From: Sphingomonas cavernae
GTDB taxonomy: Bacteria; Pseudomonadota; Alphaproteobacteria; Sphingomonadales; Sphingomonadaceae
Length of the DNA: 64,000 bases
NCBI RefSeq assembly: GCF_003590775.1
Contig: NZ_QYUM01000004.1
Span: 558,001 to 622,000, forward strand
Direction: 5' to 3'
Of the stretch, positions 34,669 to 43,548 are shown piece by piece. Position numbers and translations under genes: made by a program. Each line of letters starts with the position of its first letter. Position 1 is the first letter of the stretch. Under the pieces are notes generated by a model. It had not been told where the DNA came from. It did not search any database and saw only the letters and a program-made list of their open reading frames with translations.

Positions 34669-35690
34669 GCGGCCTTGGTCATCGCGAAGATGCCCTGCGC
34701 ATTGCTGCTGTCGAAGCCGAGGTCGAGCTTGCCCGTGGCGGGATCGACGTCGCGCGTGATGAATTCGTAGAACGAGCCCGGCACGCGGCGCGCCACCGTC
34801 GCACCATCACCGTCGACGAACAAGCGCTCGACCTGATCGGCGCGGAACGCAGTCTGGCGCACGCGACCGTTTGTAGATACTTCGACCGCATCCTTCACCA
34901 GCCTTCCGAGCGCGCGCTGCGCATCCGAAAGCGTCTCTACATCGGGAACGCGATCGGTCGCGTGATTGAAGGCATTGCCCTCGGTCGCGATCCACGCCGC
35001 CTCGGCTGAGCGCGCCAGCAGCGCCTCATAGTCGGCGAGCGCGGGCGTATCGTGATGGCACCCGAAAGCCGCGACGATCTCGGGCAGCGCAGCGACGGCA
35101 AGATCGAAGGCTGCGCATTCCATTTCCGCGAAGCGCGCGAGCGCTGCATGTGCTGCCACCCCCAGCGGATCGCGCGAGCTCCCGAAAACACGGCGTGCGA
35201 CGCGCTCGAATTCGGGACCAAAGCGCTCGACATGCAGCTCGCTCACGAAGAATTGCGGGATGCTCTCGGGCGCGTCCTGATGGCAATAGGCGCGGCCGGT
35301 CATGTTCAGGCGCGGCAGCGGATAGACATTGGCGACGGTGTAGCCCAGCGGCTTCAGGATGCGCGCGAACGCCTCCTCCCCCGCCGGCAGCGCGCCGGTC
35401 GCGCCATCGGCGAAGCGGATCGTGCGCAGCGCGCCATGATCGAAGAACACCTTGCCACCGCCCGCGGTCACATCCGCAACATAGGCCGCGCCCGTGGGCA
35501 CGCGCGCGAGCAGATCGTCGAACAGCACGATATTCAGCGCCATCGCGAAACTGGCGCGCGAGACGATTGCCGCTCCCGCGCTGTCGAGCGCAGGAGCAAG
35601 ATCGAGCTTGTCGATCGCCGCCTTCGCCGCGTCGATGCCCAGCACCGATGCCGCCAGTTTCAGGATCACGCTTTCATTCGAACTCGTCAT
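34665..35690 (-). CDS. hglS: 2-oxoadipate dioxygenase/decarboxylase (HglS, DUF1338)
   Basis: HglS is a non-haem Fe(II) enzyme that converts 2-oxoadipate to D-2-hydroxyglutarate and CO2 in lysine catabolism. The protein has 341 residues. Candidate metal ligands in family positions are His85 (FFDHGALRTI, with Arg89 for substrate carboxylate), His243 (NAFNHATDRVPD) and Glu309 (FYEFITRD). It is the first gene of a minus-strand operon and is divergent from a LysR regulator across 87 bp. The match to DUF1338 is by these motifs and overall layout; substrate assignment is strengthened by the adjacent dehydrogenase. Confidence 0.85.
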   Translation of the reverse strand: MTSSNESVILKLAASVLGIDAAKAAIDKLDLAPALDSAGAAIVSRASFAMALNIVLFDDLLARVPTGAAYVADVTAGGGKVFFDHGALRTIRFADGATGALPAGEEAFARILKPLGYTVANVYPLPRLNMTGRAYCHQDAPESIPQFFVSELHVERFGPEFERVARRVFGSSRDPLGVAAHAALARFAEMECAAFDLAVAALPEIVAAFGCHHDTPALADYEALLARSAEAAWIATEGNAFNHATDRVPDVETLSDAQRALGRLVKDAVEVSTNGRVRQTAFRADQVERLFVDGDGATVARRVPGSFYEFITRDVDPATGKLDLGFDSSNAQGIFAMTKAA

Positions 35691-35762
35691 GTACGCCTCC
35701 AGAGGATATGACGGTCATTCGCGTATCTCGGCGCGCAAGCAAAACGCAAAAGGCGCATATCT

Positions 35763-35774
35763 AAATGAGCATTT
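35763..35774. promoter_or_regulatory. Candidate LysR-type binding site
   Basis: AAATG-AG-CATTT, 5-bp arms in an AT-rich patch just before the LysR start in the divergent intergenic region with hglS. Location and dyad symmetry fit an autoregulatory LTTR site. The arms are short. Confidence 0.4.
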
Positions 35775-35777
35775 GGA

Positions 35778-36719
35778 ATGAGTAATGGCCCAAGACGTCT
35801 GCTTCCACCGACATCGGCGCTGCATTGCTTCGCCGCGGCAGCGCGGCATGGCAGCTTTTCGCGCGCGGGCGAGGAAGTGGGCCTGACCCAGAGCGCCGTC
35901 AGCCGCCAGATCGCGCACCTCGAGGACTGGCTCCAGACCCTGCTGTTCGTGCGCCATGGACGCCGAGTGACTCTGAGTGCCGAGGGGCGCGACTATGCCG
36001 AGGCGATCATGCCCGCGCTCGAACGCATCCGCCGCGCGACCGCGCGCGCGCTCGAACGCCGTCCCGAACGCGAGCTATCGATCGCGACCTTGCCGAGCTT
36101 CGGCATGCGCTGGCTCGCGCCGCGCCTCCCCCGCCTGACCGAGCGCCACCCCGATCTGATCGTCAATTTCCTGGCGCGATCCGACGAGTTCGACTTCGCG
36201 GACGAGAACTTCGATGCCGCGATCCATTTCGGTCTGCCTGACTGGCCGCACGTCACGCACGACCTGCTGTTCCGCGAAGAGGCTATCCCGGTAACGGCAC
36301 CTGCGTTGCTCGCCGAGCACGCCATCCAGACCCCGGCCGATCTCGCGAAGCTGCCGTTGCTCGTCCAGTCGTCGCGCCGGAATGCGTGGACGCAGTGGTT
36401 CGAGCGCGCGGGTGTTCCCGTAGCCGTCCCTGCGGTCGGCCCCAGCTTCGAGCATTTCCTGATGCTCGCACAGGCTGCGGCTGCGGGCGCGGGCGTCGCG
36501 CTGATCCCGAGCTTCCTGATCGAGCCCGAATTGCGATCGGGTGCGCTTGCCTGCCCCTTTGCGCTGCCGATCTCGAGCGAGCACGCCTATTATCTGGTCT
36601 ATCCGCCCGACAGGATAGCGAACCCGCTGTTCCTTCACTTCAGGGACTGGATCGTTCACGAAGCTGCGGGATCGGACTCGTCACCGCTAGTCCGTCCGGG
36701 TTCACCCGGCAACGGTTGA
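35778..36719 (+). CDS. LysR-family transcriptional regulator (GcvA-like)
   Basis: An N-terminal winged HTH (residues about 8-66, SALHCFAAAARHGSFSRAGEEV then LTQSAVSRQIAHLEDWL) is followed by a periplasmic-binding-protein-like effector domain (about 95-300, with SIATLPSFGMRWLAPRLPRL, a GcvA-subgroup start). It has 313 residues. Divergent transcription from the hglS-ast operon makes it the likely regulator of that operon, perhaps responding to a lysine- or arginine-derived intermediate. Confidence 0.9.
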   Translation: MSNGPRRLLPPTSALHCFAAAARHGSFSRAGEEVGLTQSAVSRQIAHLEDWLQTLLFVRHGRRVTLSAEGRDYAEAIMPALERIRRATARALERRPERELSIATLPSFGMRWLAPRLPRLTERHPDLIVNFLARSDEFDFADENFDAAIHFGLPDWPHVTHDLLFREEAIPVTAPALLAEHAIQTPADLAKLPLLVQSSRRNAWTQWFERAGVPVAVPAVGPSFEHFLMLAQAAAAGAGVALIPSFLIEPELRSGALACPFALPISSEHAYYLVYPPDRIANPLFLHFRDWIVHEAAGSDSSPLVRPGSPGNG

Positions 36720-36733
36720 GGCCACGGACCTTG

Positions 36734-38149
36734 TCAAAGCCCTTCGCCGCCAACCCAATGCGCATTGGCGAGGCGGCGCGCCAGGCTCCAGGTCTGCCGA
36801 CGGAGGTCCGGCACCGCGATGATTTCCCAAAGTCCGCCGCGGGTCATCGGACCGATCGCGTAAAGCGTATCCCACGCGCTGCCGTTGGCTGCGATCACGC
36901 GCGACTGTTCGTCTATGTCGAGCCCCAGCCGAAGGGCATCGGGTCGAATATGACCGCTCGTACGCAACGCGCGGAGCAGGCGCTGGTCGGTTCGAAGCAG
37001 ATCGCCTTGCGGGCCGGTGCAGTTCACCACGCGTCGAAAGTGGCGCGACACCACCGTGTCTTCCCCACGCGGCCGCCAGACGATCTCGGCAAAGCGCTTC
37101 GCGGAATCTGCGCGGACGATCTTTCCCGCCGCAAAGCGGAGCCGCCCCGCGGCCTGCATCGCGGCAATGCGTGATGCGACCTCTGGTGCCAGGCGATGGC
37201 GATGAACATCCCACCAGGGACGCAGATGACGCAGGAAGCGGCGGCGTATCTCGTCGGGGGCTGCGCTCCACATCATCTGGGTCATGGGGCGCAGTGCGTC
37301 GATCGCGTCACGCCAACCATGCGCTTCGGCGCCCGCCCGGACGAAGCGCAACAATTCGGAGAGAACCGCGGGGGGACGATCCGACAGCGGAGAAATCACG
37401 GGTTGCGCGTCGTGATGCGAACGGGGGCACAATCCACGGCGCGACAGTGCGAGGATTCGGCCGCGAAAACCCTGTGCATCGAGCAAAAGGGCTGCGTCGA
37501 TCGCAGTCAGGCCGCTGCCGAGCAGCAGCACCTCGTCATCATCGCCGAGACCCTCGACGATATCCTCAGCCCAGGGATCGGCGGCGTAGCAGCCCGACGG
37601 CAGACGCGCCGGATCGAGGTTTGCAGGCGGGTGCGGCGGAAGGTTGCCGAGCGCAAGCACCGCGGCGTCGGCGTCGAGCGAGGACCCGTCGGCGAGAGTG
37701 ACGGTCACGCGGCCCTGATCGGGCACGACATCCACCGCCTCGCCCGACACGACCGTCAGCCGGTTGCCCGACGCGCGCCGCGCTGCATCGAGCAATCCGG
37801 CGAGGTAGCGGCCATAAAGATTGCGCGGCACGAAACTGCCTGCGGTGCCGCCCCCCTCGCGCGCGAGCCAGCGAACGAAATGGTCCGGATCGTCGGGAAA
37901 CGCGCTCATGCTGCCCGCACGCACATTGAGCAGGTGCGAGGGGTGCGCGGCGCTATAGGCGACGCCGCGCGCGAGCTGCTCGCCCCTGCGTTCGATCAGG
38001 ATGGCGCGGGGGCCTTCATGGCGCAGCAAATTTATCGCCTGCAGCGCCCCTGAAAAACCACCGCCGATGATGGCAACCGTCTCGCAAGCGCTGGGCGACG
38101 CCGGCAGAGGAACCGCAGGTCGTTCGCGATACTGCGTATCTGCGAGCAT
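36734..38149 (-). CDS. FAD/NAD(P)-binding protein (NAD_binding_9 family)
   Basis: A 471-residue flavoprotein. An N-terminal Rossmann motif VAIIGGGFSGALQAINLL binds FAD; a second dinucleotide site is LLGSGLTAIDAALLL; and RGVAYSAAHPSHLLNVRAGSM is characteristic of this family, often named hydroxyacylglutathione- or nitroso-synthase-like without proof. The start is chosen at the ATG that overlaps the stop of the 66-residue gene upstream (ATGA). The substrate is unknown. It is convergent with the LysR gene over 14 bp. Confidence 0.82.
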   Translation of the reverse strand: MLADTQYRERPAVPLPASPSACETVAIIGGGFSGALQAINLLRHEGPRAILIERRGEQLARGVAYSAAHPSHLLNVRAGSMSAFPDDPDHFVRWLAREGGGTAGSFVPRNLYGRYLAGLLDAARRASGNRLTVVSGEAVDVVPDQGRVTVTLADGSSLDADAAVLALGNLPPHPPANLDPARLPSGCYAADPWAEDIVEGLGDDDEVLLLGSGLTAIDAALLLDAQGFRGRILALSRRGLCPRSHHDAQPVISPLSDRPPAVLSELLRFVRAGAEAHGWRDAIDALRPMTQMMWSAAPDEIRRRFLRHLRPWWDVHRHRLAPEVASRIAAMQAAGRLRFAAGKIVRADSAKRFAEIVWRPRGEDTVVSRHFRRVVNCTGPQGDLLRTDQRLLRALRTSGHIRPDALRLGLDIDEQSRVIAANGSAWDTLYAIGPMTRGGLWEIIAVPDLRRQTWSLARRLANAHWVGGEGL

Positions 38150-38349
38150 CAATTCCCGGACGATCGCGCGACGAGTCGCTGGGGACACAGACGCGGATCG
38201 GTGTGCGCATATTCCTCGGCCGCCATGCGCGCATAGCGTGCTGCCATCGCACGATGCATCAGTTCGGCGACCCGGTCGACCGCACGCTCAGCGGCGCGCA
38301 GCTCGGCTTTCCAGCATGCAATCAGGAAGTCCCTGGTCTTGCGTCCCAT
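38149..38349 (-). CDS. 66-residue hypothetical protein, coupled to the FAD enzyme
   Basis: A short gene with an excellent ribosome-binding site (AAGGAGGTGACG directly before the ATG). It encodes MGRKTRDFLIACWKAELRAA followed by a basic, Ala/Arg-rich helical region (VDRVAELMHRAMAARYARMA). No signal peptide or TM helix is seen, and the family is not recognised. Its stop overlaps the FAD-enzyme start, so the two are probably made together. It could be a partner or regulator of that enzyme. Confidence 0.7.
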   Translation of the reverse strand: MGRKTRDFLIACWKAELRAAERAVDRVAELMHRAMAARYARMAAEEYAHTDPRLCPQRLVARSSGN

Positions 38350-38806
38350 CGTCACCTCCTTGCTTGTCCCGCCTATCTGAACTTTGCCGGTCCGTAGCAA
38401 ATCTTCGCTTGACCGACTCATTCTCTACCATTTAAGTCAACATATCGGATATCGAGCGGTTTGGCCAGCCGCTTGGGCGTAAATTTGCCTCCGGTTGGCC
38501 CGCGGCTTTTGAAGGGATGCAGCTTGCTCCGCGTCAACAACGGCTAAAGCGCGATGCAGGGCAGCGTGACGTCCCGCTTCGTGATCCCCCCATTTTTAGG
38601 GGAAGTGACGAATGCAAAGACACGTTTTCATGACAGGCTGATCGGTTTTCCGGCTGAAGCGTGACGTGCAGCGCCGTGCCCGCATTTCTGCGGCGGCGGT
38701 GCGTCCGTGCGCGCCGAAATCCTGAATTATTTTTTCTGACTGCGTGCCGTGGTGCGCGGTGCCCGGGGGCGTGCGCTTCCGGTCTTGGGGGACTGTGAAA
38801 AAGACA
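38350..38806. other. Intergenic region upstream of the TonB receptor
   Basis: About 450 bp between divergent genes with no convincing ORF on either strand. It holds AT-rich patches (around 38405-38460) suited to promoters and a small hairpin CCGCA-TTTC-TGCGG (38680-38693). A T-rich patch (TTATTTTTTCTG near 38727) and a G-rich stretch (CTTGGGGGACTG) come just before the receptor start. No riboswitch was recognised. Confidence 0.4.
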
Positions 38807-41218
38807 ATGCGTAAAACACCAACAAGCCATCTTGCGACCTTCAATGCCGCCTCCGCGCTTCTTGCGCTTGGCGCAGCGCTTGCCTTTCCTGCAGCGGCAC
38901 GTGCCAGCGACGTCGATGCGCCGGCTGCGCCTGTAGCGGCCGACGCTGCGGTCGATACCGCCGACATCGCTGAAATCACGGTTACCGCGCGCCGCCGCGA
39001 GGAAAGTGCGCAGGACGTGCCCATCGCGCTCAGCGTCGTGGACGCGAACACGCTTGAGGCGACGGGCAATTTCACGCTGGGCCAGGTCCAGCAGCTCGTT
39101 CCTAGCCTTCAGGTGTTCAGCTTCAATCCGCGCAACACCAACATCAACATCCGCGGCCTCGGCTCCAACGTCGCGCTCACCAATGACGGGCTGGAGAACG
39201 GTGTCGGCATCTATATCGACAATGTCTATTACGGTCGCGTCGGCCAATCGCAGTTCGATCTGGTCGATCTTCAACAGATCGAGGTGCTGCGCGGTCCGCA
39301 GGGCACGTTGTTCGGCAAGAACACGACCTCGGGCGCAATCAACATCACCTCGCGGCTGCCCAGCTTCGCTCCCGAATTTTCGGGCGAGGCAACGATCGGC
39401 GACTATGGCTATCATCAGGTACGCGGCTCGGTTTCGGCGCCCATTCTGGGTGACAGCGTCGCCTTCCGCCTGAGCCTCGCCGATACCCACCGCGACGGCT
39501 TTCTCTACAACGTGACCAAGCAGCGTCACGCGCAGGATTATGACAATTTCACCGCGCGGGGCCAGTTGCTCATCAAGCCGAGCGAAGATGTCGCGATCCG
39601 GCTGATCGGCGATTATTCGCAGCAGCGCCAGAACCATGTTCTCAATGTCTTCGCCAACTATTTCGGCACCTATGACAATGGCGCGCCGATCCTCAACAAC
39701 TTCCTCGATCGCGCCGCGCGCGCCGGCTACACGCCACTGCCCGTCGCCCCCTTCGAGCGATTGGGTGATGCTGACGGGCATTATCAATCCAACATGGAGG
39801 GCTATGGCCTGTCGGGCCAGCTCGACTGGGATTTCGGCAAGCTCGCGCTCACCTCGATCACCGCCTATCGGTGGTGGGATTGGAATCCCGCCAACGATGG
39901 GGACTCCACCGCGCTGCCCGTCATCACCAAGGCGCAACAGGCCAATCGCCAACGCCAGTTCAGCCAGGAAATCCGGCTTGCTTCCACGGGCAGCAACACG
40001 ATCGATTATGTCGTCGGCGCCTATTATTTCTGGCAGATCATCCGCGGCTATGGGGCTACCGCCTATGGATCGGCTGCGGCCAACTGGAATCTCCCCGCGG
40101 TACCGGCCGTGGTCGGCAATGCAGCGCTCGACGGCTTCGAGGCCAATTCCACGTCGACGCCCGAGACCAAGAGCTATGCGGTCTTCGGCCAGGCTGACTG
40201 GAACATCAGCGACGCGCTGAAGTTGACGGTCGGTCTGCGCTTCACGCATGAGAAGAAGTCGGGCGCGTTTGAACAATTCCATGTCGCCGGCGTCGACCTG
40301 TCGACACTGCCCGCCGCCCAGGCGGCTGCCGCACTCGCAATCCGCAACCAGTTCAACCCGGTCACGAGCTTCTCCACCAGCTTCAGCGACGACAGCCTTT
40401 CCGGGTTGATCAGCCTGTCATACCGGGTGGCGGAGGACGCGTTGCTCTACGGCACCTATTCGCGCGGCAACAAATCGGGCGGCCTCAACCTCACCGCGCT
40501 GCCCCCGGGCATCGAGCCCGATATCCGCCCCGAAGAGATCGACAATTTCGAGGTCGGGCTGAAGAGTCAGTGGCTCGATCGAGCGCTGACCGTCAACCTC
40601 GCCGGCTTCTGGACCGAGGTCAGCGACTATCAGACCGCGATCACCGAGCAGGTCCAGAACACCGTCAATTTCCGCCAATATATCGCGAACATTCCCAAGG
40701 TGCGCTCGCGCGGCTTCGAGGCCGATCTGGTCTATGCGCCAACCGAGTTCGTCAGCCTGACGGCTTCTGCAGCCTATACCGACGCCACATATCGCGACTA
40801 TCGCAACGCGCCCCAGGCTCAGGAGAACCTCAACCTTGGCGGCATCCAGGACCTGACGGGCGAGCAGCTCTCGGGCGTTCCCAAATTCACCTACACGCTT
40901 GGCGCGGATCTCGCCCAGCCTGTCGGGGAATGGGGCGGTCAGGGGATCGAGGTGTACGGGCATGGCGATTTCTCGCACCGCTCCTCGTTCAACACTTCGG
41001 CGACCAATTCGCGCTTCGCGCAGATCGCGGGATATGGCCTGCTCAACGTCCGCTTCGGCGTCCGGTCCGATGACGATCAGTGGGATCTCTCGGTCTGGGC
41101 GCGCAACCTGACCGACGAGAATTATTTTCTGACGCTCAGCCCCGCCAACACCGGCGCCGTCACCGCGCTGGTCGGCGAGCCGCGCACTCTGGGCGTCACC
41201 CTTCGGACCAAATTGTGA
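38807..41218 (+). CDS. TonB-dependent outer-membrane receptor
   Basis: A receptor of about 803 residues. After a signal peptide (SALLALGAALAFPAAARAS) comes a TonB-box-like segment (AEITVTARRREESAQDVPIALSV broken by family variation). The plug domain has NINIRGLGSN and IEVLRGPQGTLFGKNTTSGAIN, and a 22-strand barrel ends in ARNLTDENYFLTLSP ... LGVTLRTKL. This is the sphingomonad class that imports carbon or sulfur substrates rather than siderophores only. It heads a plus-strand cluster with a symporter, two dioxygenases and a sulfatase. A GTG four codons upstream (38795) is an alternative start. Confidence 0.9.
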   Translation: MRKTPTSHLATFNAASALLALGAALAFPAAARASDVDAPAAPVAADAAVDTADIAEITVTARRREESAQDVPIALSVVDANTLEATGNFTLGQVQQLVPSLQVFSFNPRNTNINIRGLGSNVALTNDGLENGVGIYIDNVYYGRVGQSQFDLVDLQQIEVLRGPQGTLFGKNTTSGAINITSRLPSFAPEFSGEATIGDYGYHQVRGSVSAPILGDSVAFRLSLADTHRDGFLYNVTKQRHAQDYDNFTARGQLLIKPSEDVAIRLIGDYSQQRQNHVLNVFANYFGTYDNGAPILNNFLDRAARAGYTPLPVAPFERLGDADGHYQSNMEGYGLSGQLDWDFGKLALTSITAYRWWDWNPANDGDSTALPVITKAQQANRQRQFSQEIRLASTGSNTIDYVVGAYYFWQIIRGYGATAYGSAAANWNLPAVPAVVGNAALDGFEANSTSTPETKSYAVFGQADWNISDALKLTVGLRFTHEKKSGAFEQFHVAGVDLSTLPAAQAAAALAIRNQFNPVTSFSTSFSDDSLSGLISLSYRVAEDALLYGTYSRGNKSGGLNLTALPPGIEPDIRPEEIDNFEVGLKSQWLDRALTVNLAGFWTEVSDYQTAITEQVQNTVNFRQYIANIPKVRSRGFEADLVYAPTEFVSLTASAAYTDATYRDYRNAPQAQENLNLGGIQDLTGEQLSGVPKFTYTLGADLAQPVGEWGGQGIEVYGHGDFSHRSSFNTSATNSRFAQIAGYGLLNVRFGVRSDDDQWDLSVWARNLTDENYFLTLSPANTGAVTALVGEPRTLGVTLRTKL

Positions 41219-41226
41219 GGTGAACA

Positions 41227-42633
41227 ATGGCGACCGTGCTTTCCCTTGGACGCGTCTCTTCCACCACGGCGGCGGTCGGGGAGACTGACGGCGAAAGGTT
41301 GAACGGCTGGCGTCTCGCCGCCTTCTCCTCCTTCGCGGTTCCGATCTATGCGGCACAGATGCCGCTGGGCGTCCACGTCCCGGCTATCTACGCACAGCAC
41401 TACGGGATCCCGCTTGCCACACTCGGATTGATCTTCCTGTTCGAGCGGCTCTGGGGGGCGGCGGCGGATCCGTTGATCGGCCTGTTGAGCGATCGCACGC
41501 GCAGTCGCTTCGGGCGCCGGCGCCCCTGGATCGTCGCGGGCGCCGCGCTCTACGGATTTGCCGCGGCCGCGCTCTTTTTCCCATGGGGCGGCGTCAACGC
41601 GATCTCGCTCGGGATCACGCTGTTCCTCTTCTACCTCGGCTGGTCGATGATGCAGATCCCGTGGCTTGCCTGGAGCGGCGAGATTTCTGGGCGCTATCAC
41701 GAGCGCACGCGCATCGCGACCTATGGCACCGTCGCGGGCTCATCGGCGCTGCTGATCGTTCTCGTACTGCCGACGATCATCGACCAGCTTCGACCCGGTG
41801 ACGCACCCTTGAAGCTCGCGGCGATGGGCGGTGTGGTGCTGATCTCGCTTGTCGTCACACTCGCGCTCGTGCTCCGCGCCTTTCCGGAGACGCCCGCGCC
41901 TGTCGTCCCCGCGGCGCGGCTGCCCTTTCGACAAGCCGTCGCGCTCATTGCGCGTGAGAAGCTGCTGCTGCGCGTCATCGGCTCGGACTTCGCGGTGACC
42001 TTTGGCCAGCTCGTGCGCAGCACACTGATCGTCTTCTTCGTGACGAGCTATATGGGCCGCCCCGAATGGGCGAGCGGGCTGTTCCTGCTCCAGTTCGTCT
42101 TCGGCATCGCCGCCGGGCCGATCTGGATGCGGATCGCGCTGAGCCTCGGCAAGCACCGCACGGCGGTGCTGGGTGAGCTCGTCCAGGTTGCGATCAATCT
42201 CGCCCTGTTGCTCGTCGCTCCCCACAATTTCGCGCTGCTGCTCGCGCTCACCGTCGCGCAGGGTCTGGCGCAGGGGTCGGGAAATCTGATGCTGCGCGCG
42301 ATCGTCGCCGACGTCGCCGACAAACACCGGCTCGACACGGGAGTGGACCGCACCGCGCTGTTCTTCTCGGTGTTCAGCCTGACAAGCAAGGCCGCCATGG
42401 CCGCGGCCGTCGGCGTTGCGCTCCCGCTCGTCGCCTGGCTCGGCTTCGATCCCAATGGCACCAATACGCCCGAGGCACTGACCGGCCTGCTGTTCGTCTT
42501 CGCGCTCGGGCCCGCCATCGCGCACGCGGTCTCCGCCTGGCTCATCCACGGCTTCCCGCTTGATCAGAAACGCCACGCGGAAATCCGCCGCGCGCTCGAC
42601 GCCCGCGAGCACGGCCTCATCCCCGCCGAATGA
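41227..42633 (+). CDS. MFS transporter, GPH sugar:cation symporter type
   Basis: A 468-residue inner-membrane protein with about 12 TM helices. The MFS_2 motif DPLIGLLSDRTRSRFGRRRPW lies in the first cytosolic loop, and SWMMQIPWLAWSGEISGRYHERTR-like sequence in the second. GPH-family members take up glycosides, hexuronides or other anions with H+ or Na+. It starts 8 bp after the TonB receptor stop, so it probably carries the same ligand across the inner membrane. Ligand identity is inferred only from the dioxygenase/sulfatase context. Confidence 0.88.
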   Translation: MATVLSLGRVSSTTAAVGETDGERLNGWRLAAFSSFAVPIYAAQMPLGVHVPAIYAQHYGIPLATLGLIFLFERLWGAAADPLIGLLSDRTRSRFGRRRPWIVAGAALYGFAAAALFFPWGGVNAISLGITLFLFYLGWSMMQIPWLAWSGEISGRYHERTRIATYGTVAGSSALLIVLVLPTIIDQLRPGDAPLKLAAMGGVVLISLVVTLALVLRAFPETPAPVVPAARLPFRQAVALIAREKLLLRVIGSDFAVTFGQLVRSTLIVFFVTSYMGRPEWASGLFLLQFVFGIAAGPIWMRIALSLGKHRTAVLGELVQVAINLALLLVAPHNFALLLALTVAQGLAQGSGNLMLRAIVADVADKHRLDTGVDRTALFFSVFSLTSKAAMAAAVGVALPLVAWLGFDPNGTNTPEALTGLLFVFALGPAIAHAVSAWLIHGFPLDQKRHAEIRRALDAREHGLIPAE

Positions 42634-42646
42634 AAGGAGAGTTGCA

Positions 42647-43522
42647 ATGACCATCCATGAACGCAATTTCGAGATCGACGACAGCCTGTTCGACGTCACG
42701 CCGCTCCAGCCGAGCCTGGGCGCGCTGATCACGGGCATCGATCTCGCCGAACCACTCGACGACGTTCGGCTCGCCGGGCTGCAAGCCGCACTGTTGCGCT
42801 ACCGAGTGCTTTTCTTCCGCGATCAGCATATCACGCGCGAACAGCATATCGCCTTCGGCGCGGCCTTTGGTGAACTCGAGGTGCACCCCGTCTTTTCGCA
42901 CCCCGATTATCCCGAGATCCTGCCGCTGGTCTCGCGCGACTTTGTCGGCAAATATCGTCAGACGACCGACAGCAACTGGCACGCTGATACGACCTTTCGA
43001 GAAGCGCCGTCCGCTGCGTCGATCCTGCGCGCGCACGTCTCACCATCGCTGGGCGGGGACACAGTCTTCGCCAATGCGGTCGCCGCCTATGAAACGCTCG
43101 ATGACGAGACCAAGGAACGGATCGACGGGCTGACCGCGATCCACGATCCCAGCGTCTTCATCCAGTTCCTCGACACCGAGGAAAAGAAGCAGGCACTGCT
43201 CAGCCAGTATCCGCCCGTTGAGCACCCTGTCGTGCGCATCCATCCCGAGACCGGGGAGAAGGTGCTCTACGTCAATTCGGTGTTCACGCGCCGCATCGTC
43301 GGGCTCGATGCCGAGGAGAGCAATGCGTTGCTGCTCCGGCTCTTCGATCAGGTGAAGCGCCCCGAGTTCCAGGTGCGCTGGAGCTGGCGTCCCGGCTCAA
43401 TCGCCTTCTGGGACAACCGCGCGACCCAGCACTACGCCGTGCCCGACTATAACGAGCCACGCCACATGGAGCGCGTGACCGTCATCGGCGACCGGCCTTT
43501 GGGGCCCGATTTCGACCTCTGA
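42647..43522 (+). CDS. TauD/AtsK-family 2-oxoglutarate dioxygenase (first copy)
   Basis: A 291-residue Fe(II)/2-oxoglutarate enzyme. The facial triad is H112-x-D114 (SNWHADTTF) and H262 (ATQHYAVPDY), with the 2-oxoglutarate-binding Arg276 (MERVTVIGD). TauD releases sulfite from taurine and AtsK cleaves alkyl sulfates to an aldehyde and sulfate; the group also covers 2,4-D dioxygenase-like enzymes. AAAGGAGAG precedes the ATG. The adjacent sulfatase makes an organosulfur substrate most likely. Confidence 0.88.
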   Translation: MTIHERNFEIDDSLFDVTPLQPSLGALITGIDLAEPLDDVRLAGLQAALLRYRVLFFRDQHITREQHIAFGAAFGELEVHPVFSHPDYPEILPLVSRDFVGKYRQTTDSNWHADTTFREAPSAASILRAHVSPSLGGDTVFANAVAAYETLDDETKERIDGLTAIHDPSVFIQFLDTEEKKQALLSQYPPVEHPVVRIHPETGEKVLYVNSVFTRRIVGLDAEESNALLLRLFDQVKRPEFQVRWSWRPGSIAFWDNRATQHYAVPDYNEPRHMERVTVIGDRPLGPDFDL

Positions 43523-43548
43523 AAACTTACTTCCCAAGGAGACAAGTC

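Noticed and set aside
38534-40282. A 582-codon minus-strand frame over the TonB receptor
   Set aside because: High-GC shadow of the receptor; the plus strand carries plug and barrel motifs, and the minus translation has no recognisable domain.
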